Positions 10,089 through 17,955 of a stretch of 64,000 nt of DNA are shown here, one piece after another. Made by a program: the position numbers and the translations under genes. The notes beneath the pieces are model-generated. The model was given only the letters and a program-made list of their open reading frames with translations. It was not told the origin of the DNA and searched no databases. This DNA comes from Candidatus Flexifilum affinis (GTDB lineage Bacteria; Chloroflexota; Anaerolineae; Aggregatilineales; Phototrophicaceae), in NCBI GenBank assembly GCA_016713325.1, contig JADJPJ010000006.1:124001-188000 (forward strand), written 5' to 3'. Position 1 is the first letter of the stretch. Each line of letters begins with the position of its first letter.

Positions 10089-10796
10089 ATGATCGAAAAG
10101 AGCTACGTACAGATGAAAGCGCACATGATGGCCGGCATTGCGAGCGGGCAGTTCAAACCACACGACCGCCTGCCGTCGCAGCGCGAGCTGGGCAGGCAGT
10201 ACGGGCTCAGCCACATGAGCGTGCGCCGGGCGATCAACGAACTGGCCAACGCCGGCATTATCTACTCTCTCCCCGGTAAGGGCCTCTACGTCGCGGAGCC
10301 CAAGCAGGAGGCGGAGCTTGGCGCGCTGGTCAGCTTCACCGACGACATGACGATGCGCGGCATGGCCGCCTCGACGCGCACGCTTCGGTCCGAGATTGTC
10401 GGCGCCTCGACCATGCTGGCCAACCTGCTGCAGGTCGTGGTTGGCGCCCCTCTCGCCCATCTGCGACGGCTGCGCCTGGCCGATGGCGCGCCGATGGCGA
10501 TTCAGGAAAACTACCTGGTGCTGGCTCACTGCCCCGATCTGCTCAAACACGATCTGGAACGCGACTCGCTCTATGCGGTGCTCCGACAGCAGTATGGTTT
10601 GCAGCTCGCCGACGGCGAGCGTTCAGTGGAAGCGGTGATGGCCACACCGGAAGAAGCGGAACTGCTTGAGCTCAGCCTGCCCGCGGCCCTATTGGTCAGT
10701 GAGCAAATCACCTTTCTGGCCGGGGGCGTACCGATTGAGTTCGTCCGCTCTGCATATCGCGGTGATCGGTATCGGTTACGCATTCAGGAGAAATAG
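10089..10796 (+). CDS. GntR family transcriptional regulator, HutC subfamily
   Basis: A 235-residue regulator. Residues 1-70 are the GntR winged helix (KPHDRLPSQRELGRQYGLSHMSVRRAI, described in part). Residues 80-235 are a UTRA ligand domain (APLAHLRRLRLADGAPMAIQ, then LPAALLVSEQITFLAGGVPIE), which defines the HutC/DasR/NagR group. UTRA domains of this group bind sugar phosphates such as GlcNAc-6-P. ATG 10089 is chosen because the open frame upstream overlaps the SIS gene. It probably represses the operon from the dre-like site at 9024. Confidence 0.88.
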   Translation: MIEKSYVQMKAHMMAGIASGQFKPHDRLPSQRELGRQYGLSHMSVRRAINELANAGIIYSLPGKGLYVAEPKQEAELGALVSFTDDMTMRGMAASTRTLRSEIVGASTMLANLLQVVVGAPLAHLRRLRLADGAPMAIQENYLVLAHCPDLLKHDLERDSLYAVLRQQYGLQLADGERSVEAVMATPEEAELLELSLPAALLVSEQITFLAGGVPIEFVRSAYRGDRYRLRIQEK

Positions 10797-10877
10797 GCGA
10801 CATTTCGTCGCTTGACGGTATCCGGCAGGGAACTGCCGTTTGTTCAACAACCATTTATTGCGGAAAAGGGGGCCCCA

Positions 10878-12173
10878 ATGGCTCGAATCAAGATCGCTTA
10901 TGTCGGCGGCGGCAGCTCCCGCGCGCCTGGTACAGTCGCCTCTTTCGTCCACCAGGGCGCCAACTTCGATGGCTCCGAGATTGTATTGATCGATCTCGTC
11001 CCGGAGCGTCTGGAAATCGCGCGAACCATCGGCCAGAAGATGGCGCGGCACGCCGGCATCGATCTGACCATCACGGCGACCACCGACCGCCGCGCCGGCC
11101 TGCAAGACTGCGATGCGGTACTGACCAGCTATCGGCCCGGCAACTTCGAGGCGCGCTGCCTGGACGAATCGATCCCGATGAAGCACGGCGTGATTGGCCA
11201 GGAGACGCAGGGCCCTGGCGGCTTCTTCATGGCGCTCCGTTCCATATACGTCATGCAGGGAATTCTCGAAGATGTCGCCCATGTGGCGCCAAAGGCAAAG
11301 GTCTTCAACTACACCAACCCGGTCAATATCGTCTCGGAAGCGGCCACCCATCACTCTGACATCCCGTTCTACTCCTTCTGCGAGGGACCTCTGTTTTTCG
11401 GCCATTCCGTCATTGCCGCCGCCGGGCTGGACCCGGCCAGGCTCGATGCCGTCATGGTGGGCCTGAACCACGGATGCTGGTCGGTGCGCCATCTGTATGA
11501 TGGGCAGGATGTGATGTCCCTGCTCGCCGAAGCCTATGAGCGCAAGCTGCGGGAAGGTTTCGCCGAAAAACCTCTGCGCATGGTCAAGCTGGCGCTGGCG
11601 ATGGGCGCGCTCCCGGCGGAGTACTTCCAGTACTACTATTTCCGCGACGAGGTGTTTGCCGAACTCGCAGCCAGGCCTACCACCCGTGCCCAGGATATCA
11701 TGTCATGGCTGCCCGGCTACTGGGAGCACTATCGCGAACAGGCGGCGTCCGATCATCCCGTGCTCGATCCAAAGCGATCGCGCGGCGGCATTCACGAACT
11801 CGAACTGGCCATTGATGCCATGGACGCCATCTTTAACGACCGCAGGGAAGTGCTGCCGACGAACATTCCCAACTGTGGTGCCCTGCCCGACTTTCCCGAC
11901 GATCGCGTCGTGGAGGTTCGGGGTTATTTCGACAAGAACGGTGTGACGCCGCTGAACGATGGCGCGCTCCTGTCGACCACAGTCGGACTCCTGCGAGCGT
12001 TGGGCGAGTATCAGGCCCTGACGGCCGAGGCCGCCTGGTGCGGCCGCCGCAAGGATGCCATCGCAGCACTGGCGGCGAACCCGCTGGTGCTATCGCTGAA
12101 CAAAGCCGAAGCGATTTACGACGAAATGGCCGCTGCCCTGAAAGACTATCTGCCAGAACGTCTGCTGTCGTAG
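10878..12173 (+). CDS. Glycoside hydrolase family 4 (alpha-galactosidase / 6-phospho-glucosidase type)
   Basis: A 431-residue GH4 enzyme. This family cleaves glycosides by an NAD+- and Mn2+-dependent oxidation-elimination mechanism. The N-terminal Rossmann motif is IKIAYVGGGSSRAPG, FNYTNPVNIVSEA is the family substrate/NAD loop, and the metal site residues fall in SFCEGP and GLNHGCW. ATG 10878 is chosen because AAAAGGGGG precedes it; the upstream extension to 10812 lacks family similarity. It sits between the GntR regulator and the kinase. Whether it acts on a phosphorylated or free glycoside cannot be read from sequence. Confidence 0.88.
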   Translation: MARIKIAYVGGGSSRAPGTVASFVHQGANFDGSEIVLIDLVPERLEIARTIGQKMARHAGIDLTITATTDRRAGLQDCDAVLTSYRPGNFEARCLDESIPMKHGVIGQETQGPGGFFMALRSIYVMQGILEDVAHVAPKAKVFNYTNPVNIVSEAATHHSDIPFYSFCEGPLFFGHSVIAAAGLDPARLDAVMVGLNHGCWSVRHLYDGQDVMSLLAEAYERKLREGFAEKPLRMVKLALAMGALPAEYFQYYYFRDEVFAELAARPTTRAQDIMSWLPGYWEHYREQAASDHPVLDPKRSRGGIHELELAIDAMDAIFNDRREVLPTNIPNCGALPDFPDDRVVEVRGYFDKNGVTPLNDGALLSTTVGLLRALGEYQALTAEAAWCGRRKDAIAALAANPLVLSLNKAEAIYDEMAAALKDYLPERLLS

Positions 12174-12232
12174 GCATCTGATGGATTAACTACCAGGCAA
12201 GATGGACTGAACGACTAGGCAGGGAAAATCGC

Positions 12233-13232
12233 ATGACGCTGCTGTTGGGGGTGGATGGTGGAAACACCAAGACTATTGCGATCCTTGCCGCTGAAGATGG
12301 CACCATTCTGGGCGCCGGACGCAGCGGGTGCAGTGACATCTACGGCGCGCCCAGCCCCGCCGCGGCGGTCGAAGAACTGGAGCGGTCGGTCGACGCCGCG
12401 CTGACCGAAGCCGGCCGCGCACGAAGCGAGGTCATGACCGCGTGTTTCAGCCTGGCAGGCGCCGATTGGCCCGGAAGATCACACCTTCCTGGCCGGCGAA
12501 GTCCGCCGACTGGGTCTGGCGCAGAACTTTGACGTCGCCAACGACGCGCTGGGATCTCTGCGTGCCGGCGTCACGGACGGAGTCGGCGTTGTCATCGCGT
12601 GCGGCACGGGCTTCGCGACCGCGGCGCGCAATCGAGATGGGCAGTTCTGGCACGGCAGCTTCTGGCTGGAAAGTTTGGGCGGAACCGAGCTGGGCCACTC
12701 GGCGCTGCGGGCCGTGTACCGCGCAGAACTGGGCATTGATCCACCCACGTCGCTGACCGCACCTATCCTCACCTACTTCGGCCAGGACAGCGTGGAAGCG
12801 CTGCTCCGCTTGTTTACTATGCAGGGCATTCCTCATCCACGCTACGGGCAGGTCAGCCGACTTGCGCCGCTGGTACTTCAGGAATGCGCGCAAGGCGATT
12901 CCGCCGCCCGCGCAATTGTGGACGATATTGCGCATCGAGCCGTCAACTACGCGCTGGTTGCCGCCCGCAAGGTCGATCTGCTCGGTCAGCCGTTCACGCT
13001 GGTGCTGAACGGGGGATTGTTCCGCGACGCCGGGGGGATACTGCTCGCCGCAATTCAGGCTGAGCTTACTGGGCGCGCCGCCGATGTAACGCTGGTCCGA
13101 GCGCGCTACGAGCCGGCCGTCGGCGCCCTCCTTCATGCTTTTGACCGTGCGGGGTTACCGCTGGACAATGTCCGACTGGCGCGGATCGAAGCGACACTTC
13201 CGCCCAACAGTCTGTTCGCGACCCACACCTGA
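12233..13232 (+). CDS. BadF/BadG/BcrA-type ATPase, N-acetylglucosamine-kinase-like (frameshifted)
   Basis: About 333 residues of the ASKHA kinase fold closest to the NagK-like BadF group. LLGVDGGNTKT is the phosphate-1 loop, ACGTGFATAARN is phosphate-2, and VLNGGLFRDAGG is the adenosine-site motif. An extra G at 12473/12474 breaks the frame; removing it gives AGADWPEDHTFLAGEVRRLG and reconnects to FDVANDALGS, the conserved substrate aspartate region. Together with SIS, GH4 and the HutC regulator it suggests phosphorylation of an amino sugar or related hexose released by the GH4 enzyme. No transporter is encoded next to it. Confidence 0.82.
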
Positions 13233-13283
13233 AGGTGGCCATACCCCGACGTGACCCGTAGGCTGACGGCGGGACCGCTGCGC

Positions 13284-13835
13284 TCACTCGTCCCTGTACG
13301 GCAGTCGCTCGACGACCGCGATTGCCTCGGTCAACCAGTCGATGTACATCTGCTCCATGCGCACGCCCAGGTCGAGCGTCAACCCGACCAGGGTCCGGCG
13401 CCGGCGTTCGGACAGGTCTTCAGACGGGGGAATCACGACGCCCTGATAGGCTTCCAGACGGGCCTGGTGCCCGGTGAGCTGGTCGTGAAACAGCGCCACG
13501 ATCTGGCTGTTTGTGAGCTGCGCCGCGAAAAATAGCTGGATGAGAAACGGCTCGCGGTGCTGCACCAGCGGCTGCGGCTGCTTCAGCCATGCATCCAATG
13601 CCGCGCGGCCAGCGTCGGAAATGTGGTAGACCTTGCGCGGCGGCCGCTCGGTCTGCAGTTCAACGGTGCACGTCACCCACCCCAGACCCTCCATCTTCTC
13701 GAGTTCGCGATAGATCTGCTGCTGGACCGCGCTCCAGAAGTGCGCAACGCTCTGGTCGAAAGCGCGGGTCTTCAGGTCATAACCCGTCATGGGCATCACT
13801 TGCAGGAACCCCAGAATGGCATGAGGAAGTGACAT
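13284..13835 (-). CDS. PadR family transcriptional regulator
   Basis: A 183-residue PadR-s2 type repressor. The N-terminal winged helix (AILGFLQVMPMTGYDLK ... QQIYRELEKMEGLGWV) is followed by the Vir-C-like helical dimerisation domain (residues 95-180). It is divergent from the deazaflavin-dependent nitroreductase at 13937 and probably controls it. It converges with the kinase gene at 12233. Confidence 0.88.
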   Translation of the reverse strand: MSLPHAILGFLQVMPMTGYDLKTRAFDQSVAHFWSAVQQQIYRELEKMEGLGWVTCTVELQTERPPRKVYHISDAGRAALDAWLKQPQPLVQHREPFLIQLFFAAQLTNSQIVALFHDQLTGHQARLEAYQGVVIPPSEDLSERRRRTLVGLTLDLGVRMEQMYIDWLTEAIAVVERLPYRDE

Positions 13836-13861
13836 TCGACACCCCCGAACTGGAAGGAATA

Positions 13862-13895
13862 CAGGGTGGTATTATAGCACACCCAGGGTAATATT
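13862..13895. promoter_or_regulatory. Direct repeat between padR-like and nitroreductase genes
   Basis: CAGGGTGGTATT (from 13862) and CAGGGTAATATT (from 13884) are repeated with a 22-base period, two helical turns, in the shared divergent promoter region. TGGTATTAT also reads as an extended -10. A regulator site is plausible but the repeat does not match the published PadR dyad. Confidence 0.35.
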
Positions 13896-13936
13896 CATTT
13901 AGGTGCATATAAGCCCAAGTGTATTTGAGGAGCGAA

Positions 13937-14383
13937 ATGTCTTCCGCAACTACAGGAATCCAGACTCCCTCTCCGCCGCTCTGGCGGCGGCTGGTCAATA
14001 AGCAGAACCCATTCATGATCTGGCTGCTGCGCTCCCGCTTTCATGGCGTCGTCAGCGGAATGTACCTGCTGCTGACCGTCCGCGGGCGCAAGTCCGGCCG
14101 GCTGTATGCCACGCCGGTCCAATATGCCCAACAAGGCGAGACCCTCTACATCATCACGAGCGAGGGCTATACATGGTGGAAGAATCTGCGTGGTGGAGCC
14201 GAAGTTGAAGTCCTTCTACGCGGGAAGACCTACCGAGCGCAGGCAATCACCTCCACCGACCCGAAGACCATAGCTAGCTTGATAAGCAAGATCTACCCGC
14301 GGCTGGATGCACAGCACTGGGCGGGTTCAGGGCCGGGCAAGGTCGCGATAACGCTCACTCTGGCGGATACAGCTCAACAGTGA
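13937..14383 (+). CDS. Deazaflavin (F420)-dependent nitroreductase family protein
   Basis: A 148-residue split-barrel protein of the DUF385 / deazaflavin-dependent nitroreductase family, defined by LLTVRGRKSGRLYATPVQY and GYTWWKNLRGGAEVEVLLRG. Members use F420H2 to reduce quinones, nitro compounds or tetracyclines. ATG 13937 follows the Shine-Dalgarno GAGGAG, which decides it over the in-frame GTG at 13919. Its divergent PadR neighbour suggests induction by a xenobiotic or phenolic ligand. Confidence 0.85.
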   Translation: MSSATTGIQTPSPPLWRRLVNKQNPFMIWLLRSRFHGVVSGMYLLLTVRGRKSGRLYATPVQYAQQGETLYIITSEGYTWWKNLRGGAEVEVLLRGKTYRAQAITSTDPKTIASLISKIYPRLDAQHWAGSGPGKVAITLTLADTAQQ

Positions 14384-14427
14384 GTGGTCGACTCCTGAGG
14401 TTCACTCGTGTACTTTGGGAGTACGGG

Positions 14428-15489
14428 TCATTCCGCGTTCTGCGACGACCGCGTGTAGCGTGCCGGCTCGTGCTCGAACGCGCCCTGGCACACCGGACAG
14501 CAGAAGAAATAGGTCTTCCCCTCGAACTCGCTTCGGCCATACGCCTGCCGAGGGATAAGCGCGGCGCCGCAGACCGGGTCGACGACTTGCTCAAGCGGCC
14601 GAGGCGCTTCGGTCGGCAGATGTACGTGAATCGCCGACCCCTGGCCCGGGGTGCTCTCGATCTTCAGCATCCCGCCCAGGCTGGTCACGCGCTCGCGGAT
14701 ACCGAGCAGACCGTAATGATGGCGAAAAGCCAGATCGCCCAACTGCGCGGGAAGCTGAAACCCACGACCGTCATCGCGGACGGTGAGCTCTACGCAGGAC
14801 TCGCCATAGCTCAGGCATACCATGGCGCGAGCGGCACCGCTGTGGCGAACGACGTTGGCCAGCGCTTCCTGTGCCGCCCGAAACAGGGTCAGCTCACGTG
14901 GTTCGTCCATGCGTCTGGCGGCGCCCTCGATTTTCAGGCTGACATCGAGCGTCTCGATCGCATCCACGTGCATCTTTAGTGCCGCAACCAGACCTAGTTC
15001 CTCCAGAGCGGGCGGACGCAGTCCGCCGATCAACTGTCGCAGGGTGTTGACGACCTCCACGGCCTGCTGGCGCGCGGCCTGCAACATGGTCACTGCCTTA
15101 TCCGGTTCGGTGCGCACCCAATTCCTGGCCAGATCGATGCTGCGCGTCACCGCGATGATCGACTGGACCGCGTCGTCGTGCAGTTCGCGAGCCAGGTGCT
15201 TTCGTTCGTGTTCCAATCCGTCCGCCAGACTTTCCGTGTAGACACGGCTCTGCTCCTGCGCCCGCCGTACGTGCCCTGCCATACCCGCCATCGCCAGCCG
15301 CAACTGGCGAATTTCGGTGATGCCACCACAGGGCTTCTCAAAGGCATCCAACCGCCCGCCGGTGAGCTGAGTCGCCGACAGGGCAAGCTGGCGCACAGGA
15401 CGGAGCACCCGTACGTAGAACCATAGGTTGCTGGCCACGAACAGCGCAATACCGATACAACAGACATCGAACCAATGCACGCCGTGCAT
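14428..15489 (-). CDS. NarL-type sensor histidine kinase with C-terminal YHS metal domain
   Basis: A 353-residue kinase. Residues 7-30 form one membrane helix (CCIGIALFVASNLWFYV), followed by a HAMP-like linker. The HisKA_3 phosphoacceptor is in HERKHLARELHDDAVQSI, and the HATPase domain has NVVRHSGAARAMV and DDGRGFQ. The last 50 residues are a YHS domain: DPVCG, YFFCCPVC, then AFEHEPARY, with cysteines placed as in metal-binding YHS proteins. The gene follows its response regulator with a one-base overlap of stop and start. The copper genes beside it and the YHS cysteines suggest direct cytoplasmic Cu+ sensing (inference). YHS fused to a histidine kinase is unusual in my knowledge. Confidence 0.85.
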   Translation of the reverse strand: MHGVHWFDVCCIGIALFVASNLWFYVRVLRPVRQLALSATQLTGGRLDAFEKPCGGITEIRQLRLAMAGMAGHVRRAQEQSRVYTESLADGLEHERKHLARELHDDAVQSIIAVTRSIDLARNWVRTEPDKAVTMLQAARQQAVEVVNTLRQLIGGLRPPALEELGLVAALKMHVDAIETLDVSLKIEGAARRMDEPRELTLFRAAQEALANVVRHSGAARAMVCLSYGESCVELTVRDDGRGFQLPAQLGDLAFRHHYGLLGIRERVTSLGGMLKIESTPGQGSAIHVHLPTEAPRPLEQVVDPVCGAALIPRQAYGRSEFEGKTYFFCCPVCQGAFEHEPARYTRSSQNAE

Positions 15490-16133
15490 CAGCTACTCCC
15501 TCCGGCGCCCAGTCGGATGAAGCCGTGCTGAAGCGCAACCGTGACCGCCTCTGTTCGGGTGGTCACGCCTAACTTATCGTAGATGTTCTTGAGATGACCC
15601 TGAACCGTGCGGTCAGAAATGAAGAGCATGCTGCCGATCTCTTTGTTGGTCTTCCCCTGGGCAACCTGAGTCAAAACTTCTAGTTCACGCTCTGTCAGTC
15701 CGTCTATGCGCGCCGTCATTTCGCGCATGTGGTGCTCCACCCGCGTGAGAGTTTTGGCGTCAAAGGCCTGCCGGCCACCGGCCACCTCGTGGAGCGCCTC
15801 GATCAGATCCGAAAGCTCAGCGGTTTTGAGGATGAAGCCGTCGGCACCGGCATCGAGAAGTGCGTGGACATACGCCGGCTCGTCGTACGCGGTCAACACC
15901 AGCACGCGGATTTCCGGGCTGTCGTGCCGGATGCGCCGAGTCGCCTCAATGCCGGTCAGTTCGGGCAGGTGAATATCCATTATGACGACGTCCGGCTGGA
16001 GCGAAAGCGCCATTTCCACTGCTTCCCTGCCGTTGGTCGCCTCGCCCACCACCGCCACACCCTGCTGTTCCAGGTACAACCGTGTGCCCTGGCGCACGAT
16101 CTTGTGATCTTCGGCCAGAAGAACCTTCACCAT
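15489..16133 (-). CDS. NarL/FixJ (LuxR-HTH) response regulator
   Basis: A 214-residue two-domain regulator. The receiver begins VKVLLAEDHKIVRQG with the acidic pair, has the phosphoaspartate in VVIMDIHLPELTG, and FILKTAE with the conserved lysine. The C-terminal LuxR helix-turn-helix is LTERELEVLTQVAQGKTNKE. ATG 16133 is preferred over 16148 because GAGGG lies eight bases before it. It heads a minus-strand pair with the YHS kinase and is divergent from the copper chaperone. The palindrome at 16190 lies in that intergenic region and is its likely target. Confidence 0.9.
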   Translation of the reverse strand: MVKVLLAEDHKIVRQGTRLYLEQQGVAVVGEATNGREAVEMALSLQPDVVIMDIHLPELTGIEATRRIRHDSPEIRVLVLTAYDEPAYVHALLDAGADGFILKTAELSDLIEALHEVAGGRQAFDAKTLTRVEHHMREMTARIDGLTERELEVLTQVAQGKTNKEIGSMLFISDRTVQGHLKNIYDKLGVTTRTEAVTVALQHGFIRLGAGGSS

Positions 16134-16189
16134 GTCCAATACCCTCATTTCCTGCTCGTTATGTTAGCAGATGCGGGAGGCGACAAGAC

Positions 16190-16203
16190 GCGCCAAATGG
16201 CGC
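16190..16203. promoter_or_regulatory. Palindrome GCGCCA-AA-TGGCGC (copper-module operator candidate)
   Basis: Perfect 6-bp arms around AA, midway between the divergent response regulator and HMA genes. Thirteen of 14 bases recur at 20367-20380 before the CopB ATPase. The repeat in two promoter regions of one module suggests a common regulator. Confidence 0.6.
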
Positions 16204-16265
16204 ATCTCGGAACGGCATCGACTCGCTAGACTTCAAATCAACGTCTAAATGAGGAGGTAGATGGA

Positions 16266-16475
16266 ATGGAGAGCAAGGTCGTCAAAGTTCCGAATGTCGG
16301 CTGCAATGGCTGCGTCAACACGATCAAAACCGAAGTGGGCGCGCTTGCCGGGGTCATGACGGTTGAGGGCAACCCGGCCACCAAACTGGTCACGATTCGC
16401 TGGCAAGAGCCGGCGGACTGGAACGCCATTCGCGAACGGTTGGAAGAGATCGACTACGCGCCGGAAGAGGCGTGA
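16266..16475 (+). CDS. Heavy-metal-associated (HMA) domain protein, copper chaperone-like
   Basis: A 69-residue single HMA domain. The metal loop reads VGCNGCVNTIKTEV (CxxC), with the usual beta-alpha-beta-beta-alpha-beta pattern ending DYAPEE. The methionine that normally precedes CxxC is replaced by valine-glycine. GAGGAGG lies eight bases before ATG 16266. CopZ-like chaperones carry Cu+ to P-type ATPases or to sensors. The ATPase at 17956 and the YHS kinase at 14428 are the obvious partners. It is the first gene of the plus-strand half of the module. Confidence 0.87.
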   Translation: MESKVVKVPNVGCNGCVNTIKTEVGALAGVMTVEGNPATKLVTIRWQEPADWNAIRERLEEIDYAPEEA

Positions 16476-16517
16476 ACCTGGTAGCAGCAAGTTCTGAGAG
16501 AGATCACGAGGTATAAA

Positions 16518-17889
16518 GTGTCTTCAATGAGAAGAATTGGCATCCTGCTCGGTATTCTCCTGCTCCTCACCGTCACCAGCATCGCCTTTGCACAGGGTGT
16601 GTCGCGTGAGGAGCGCGCGGAAATTCGCTTCCTTGAAGGGATGATCGACCACCACCAGATGGCGCTCGACATGGCTGAGCATTGCCTCGAAGTGGCGGAT
16701 ACTGAAGCCCTTAGCGACATTTGTCAGGCGGTGATTCACGCGCAGACGCCGGAAATCGAGCAGATGCAGGCCTGGCTTCTGGAGTGGTACAACATCGCTT
16801 ATATGCCCACATCCATGCTGCATCAGTCTCACGAACCAGAACCTATTATGCCAACCGGTGCCGACCAGTCCGGCATGATGGGGATGATGGGCGGCATGTC
16901 TGACATGATGAGTCAGATGTCGAACATGATGGGCATGATGGGCGGCTCCGGTATGATGGACGGCATGGGCATGATGCAGGGGCGAGATGATGGGCATGAT
17001 GCAGAACATGTCCGAAATGATGACCCATATGCTCAACATGATGGAGATGACGGGCGGCACTGGCATGATGAGCGAAATGGGCATGATGCAGAGTGGCATG
17101 AGCCAGGGTGACCAACCAGAGATGGGCGCAATGGCCGACATGTCCATTGAGCATTCTCTCCACCTGATGGCGCTCCTCCAGGGATTGACCATTGGCGATC
17201 TTCTGGAACTCGCTGGCGACTCTGGCGAGGATACAGCTCTAATGGACGTGCTGGATACGTTGATGGCGGCGGGTGAGTTTGCGCCTGACATGGGCATGAT
17301 GCTGCCGCGAATGGGCAACATGACTCACGGCCAGATGATGAACATGCTCGGCGAAATGGGCAATCTGAGTCTGGCTGACGTCCGCGAAATGGCTGGCCAT
17401 CTGGATGACGGCGACGATGCCGCGCTTTTGTCGATGATGGAGCACCACATGGAAGTCATGGCTGGCGGCGCTGAAGAGAGCACCGATCACAGCGCACATC
17501 AGGGTGCAGCCGCTGTTGAGGCCACCGAAGAAGCGGCCGGCAGTTCGACCGATCATGCGGCGCATCATCCTGAGACCACATCCGAGGCTACCGGGGCAGC
17601 AGTCGATCATTCCGCACATCAGGGCACCGGCTCGGGACCATTCACGGACATGACGATGACCATGGGCATGATGGCCGGATTTGATCGCCTCACCGGCAGC
17701 GACTATGTGGTTGCGTGGCTGGAGTCGATGATCGATCATCACGGTGACGCCATTCACATGGCGGAGCGCCTTCTGCCGCGCGTCGTCCACCCCGAGCTGG
17801 GCGAACTGGCCCAGCGCATCATCGCCGATCAGTCCGCGGAAATCGACCAGATGGAAGCGTTGATCGCCGAACTGGCTAACGCCGGGTAA
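16518..17889 (+). CDS. Exported double-DUF305 protein with Met/His-rich middle (frameshifted)
   Basis: About 457 residues. There is a signal peptide (IGILLGILLLLTVTSIAFAQ), then a first DUF305 four-helix domain (LEGMIDHHQMALDMAEHCLE). A long methionine-rich segment (repeats of MMGMMGG, MSDMMSQMSNMM) and two acidic His blocks (STDHSAHQG) follow. The second DUF305 domain is VAWLESMIDHHGDAIHMAERLLP. An extra G in the run 16979-16982 breaks the frame; removing it continues MMQGEMMGMMQNMSEM. The start is GTG 16518, with GAGGT five bases upstream; ATG 16527 is too far from it. DUF305/CopM-type proteins bind copper outside the membrane, and the Met and His clusters fit Cu+/Cu2+ sequestration. Confidence 0.82.
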
Positions 17890-17901
17890 ACACGAACCTC
17901 A

Positions 17902-17939
17902 TCCCACCCGGTGAACCGAAGAGGGTCCACCGGGTGGGA
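17902..17939. terminator. Hairpin between convergent DUF305 and CopB genes
   Basis: Perfect 12-bp inverted repeat TCCCACCCGGTG and CACCGGGTGGGA with a 14-base loop, 13 bases after the DUF305 stop. It has no U-run. Its place between convergent genes suggests a two-way transcript end. Confidence 0.6.
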
Positions 17940-17955
17940 CTCCCCTACTATCCCG

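Noticed and set aside
16721..17321. Met/His-rich antisense frames in the DUF305 gene
   Set aside because: They reflect complementarity to ATG repeats of the real gene; the sense frame has two recognisable DUF305 domains.
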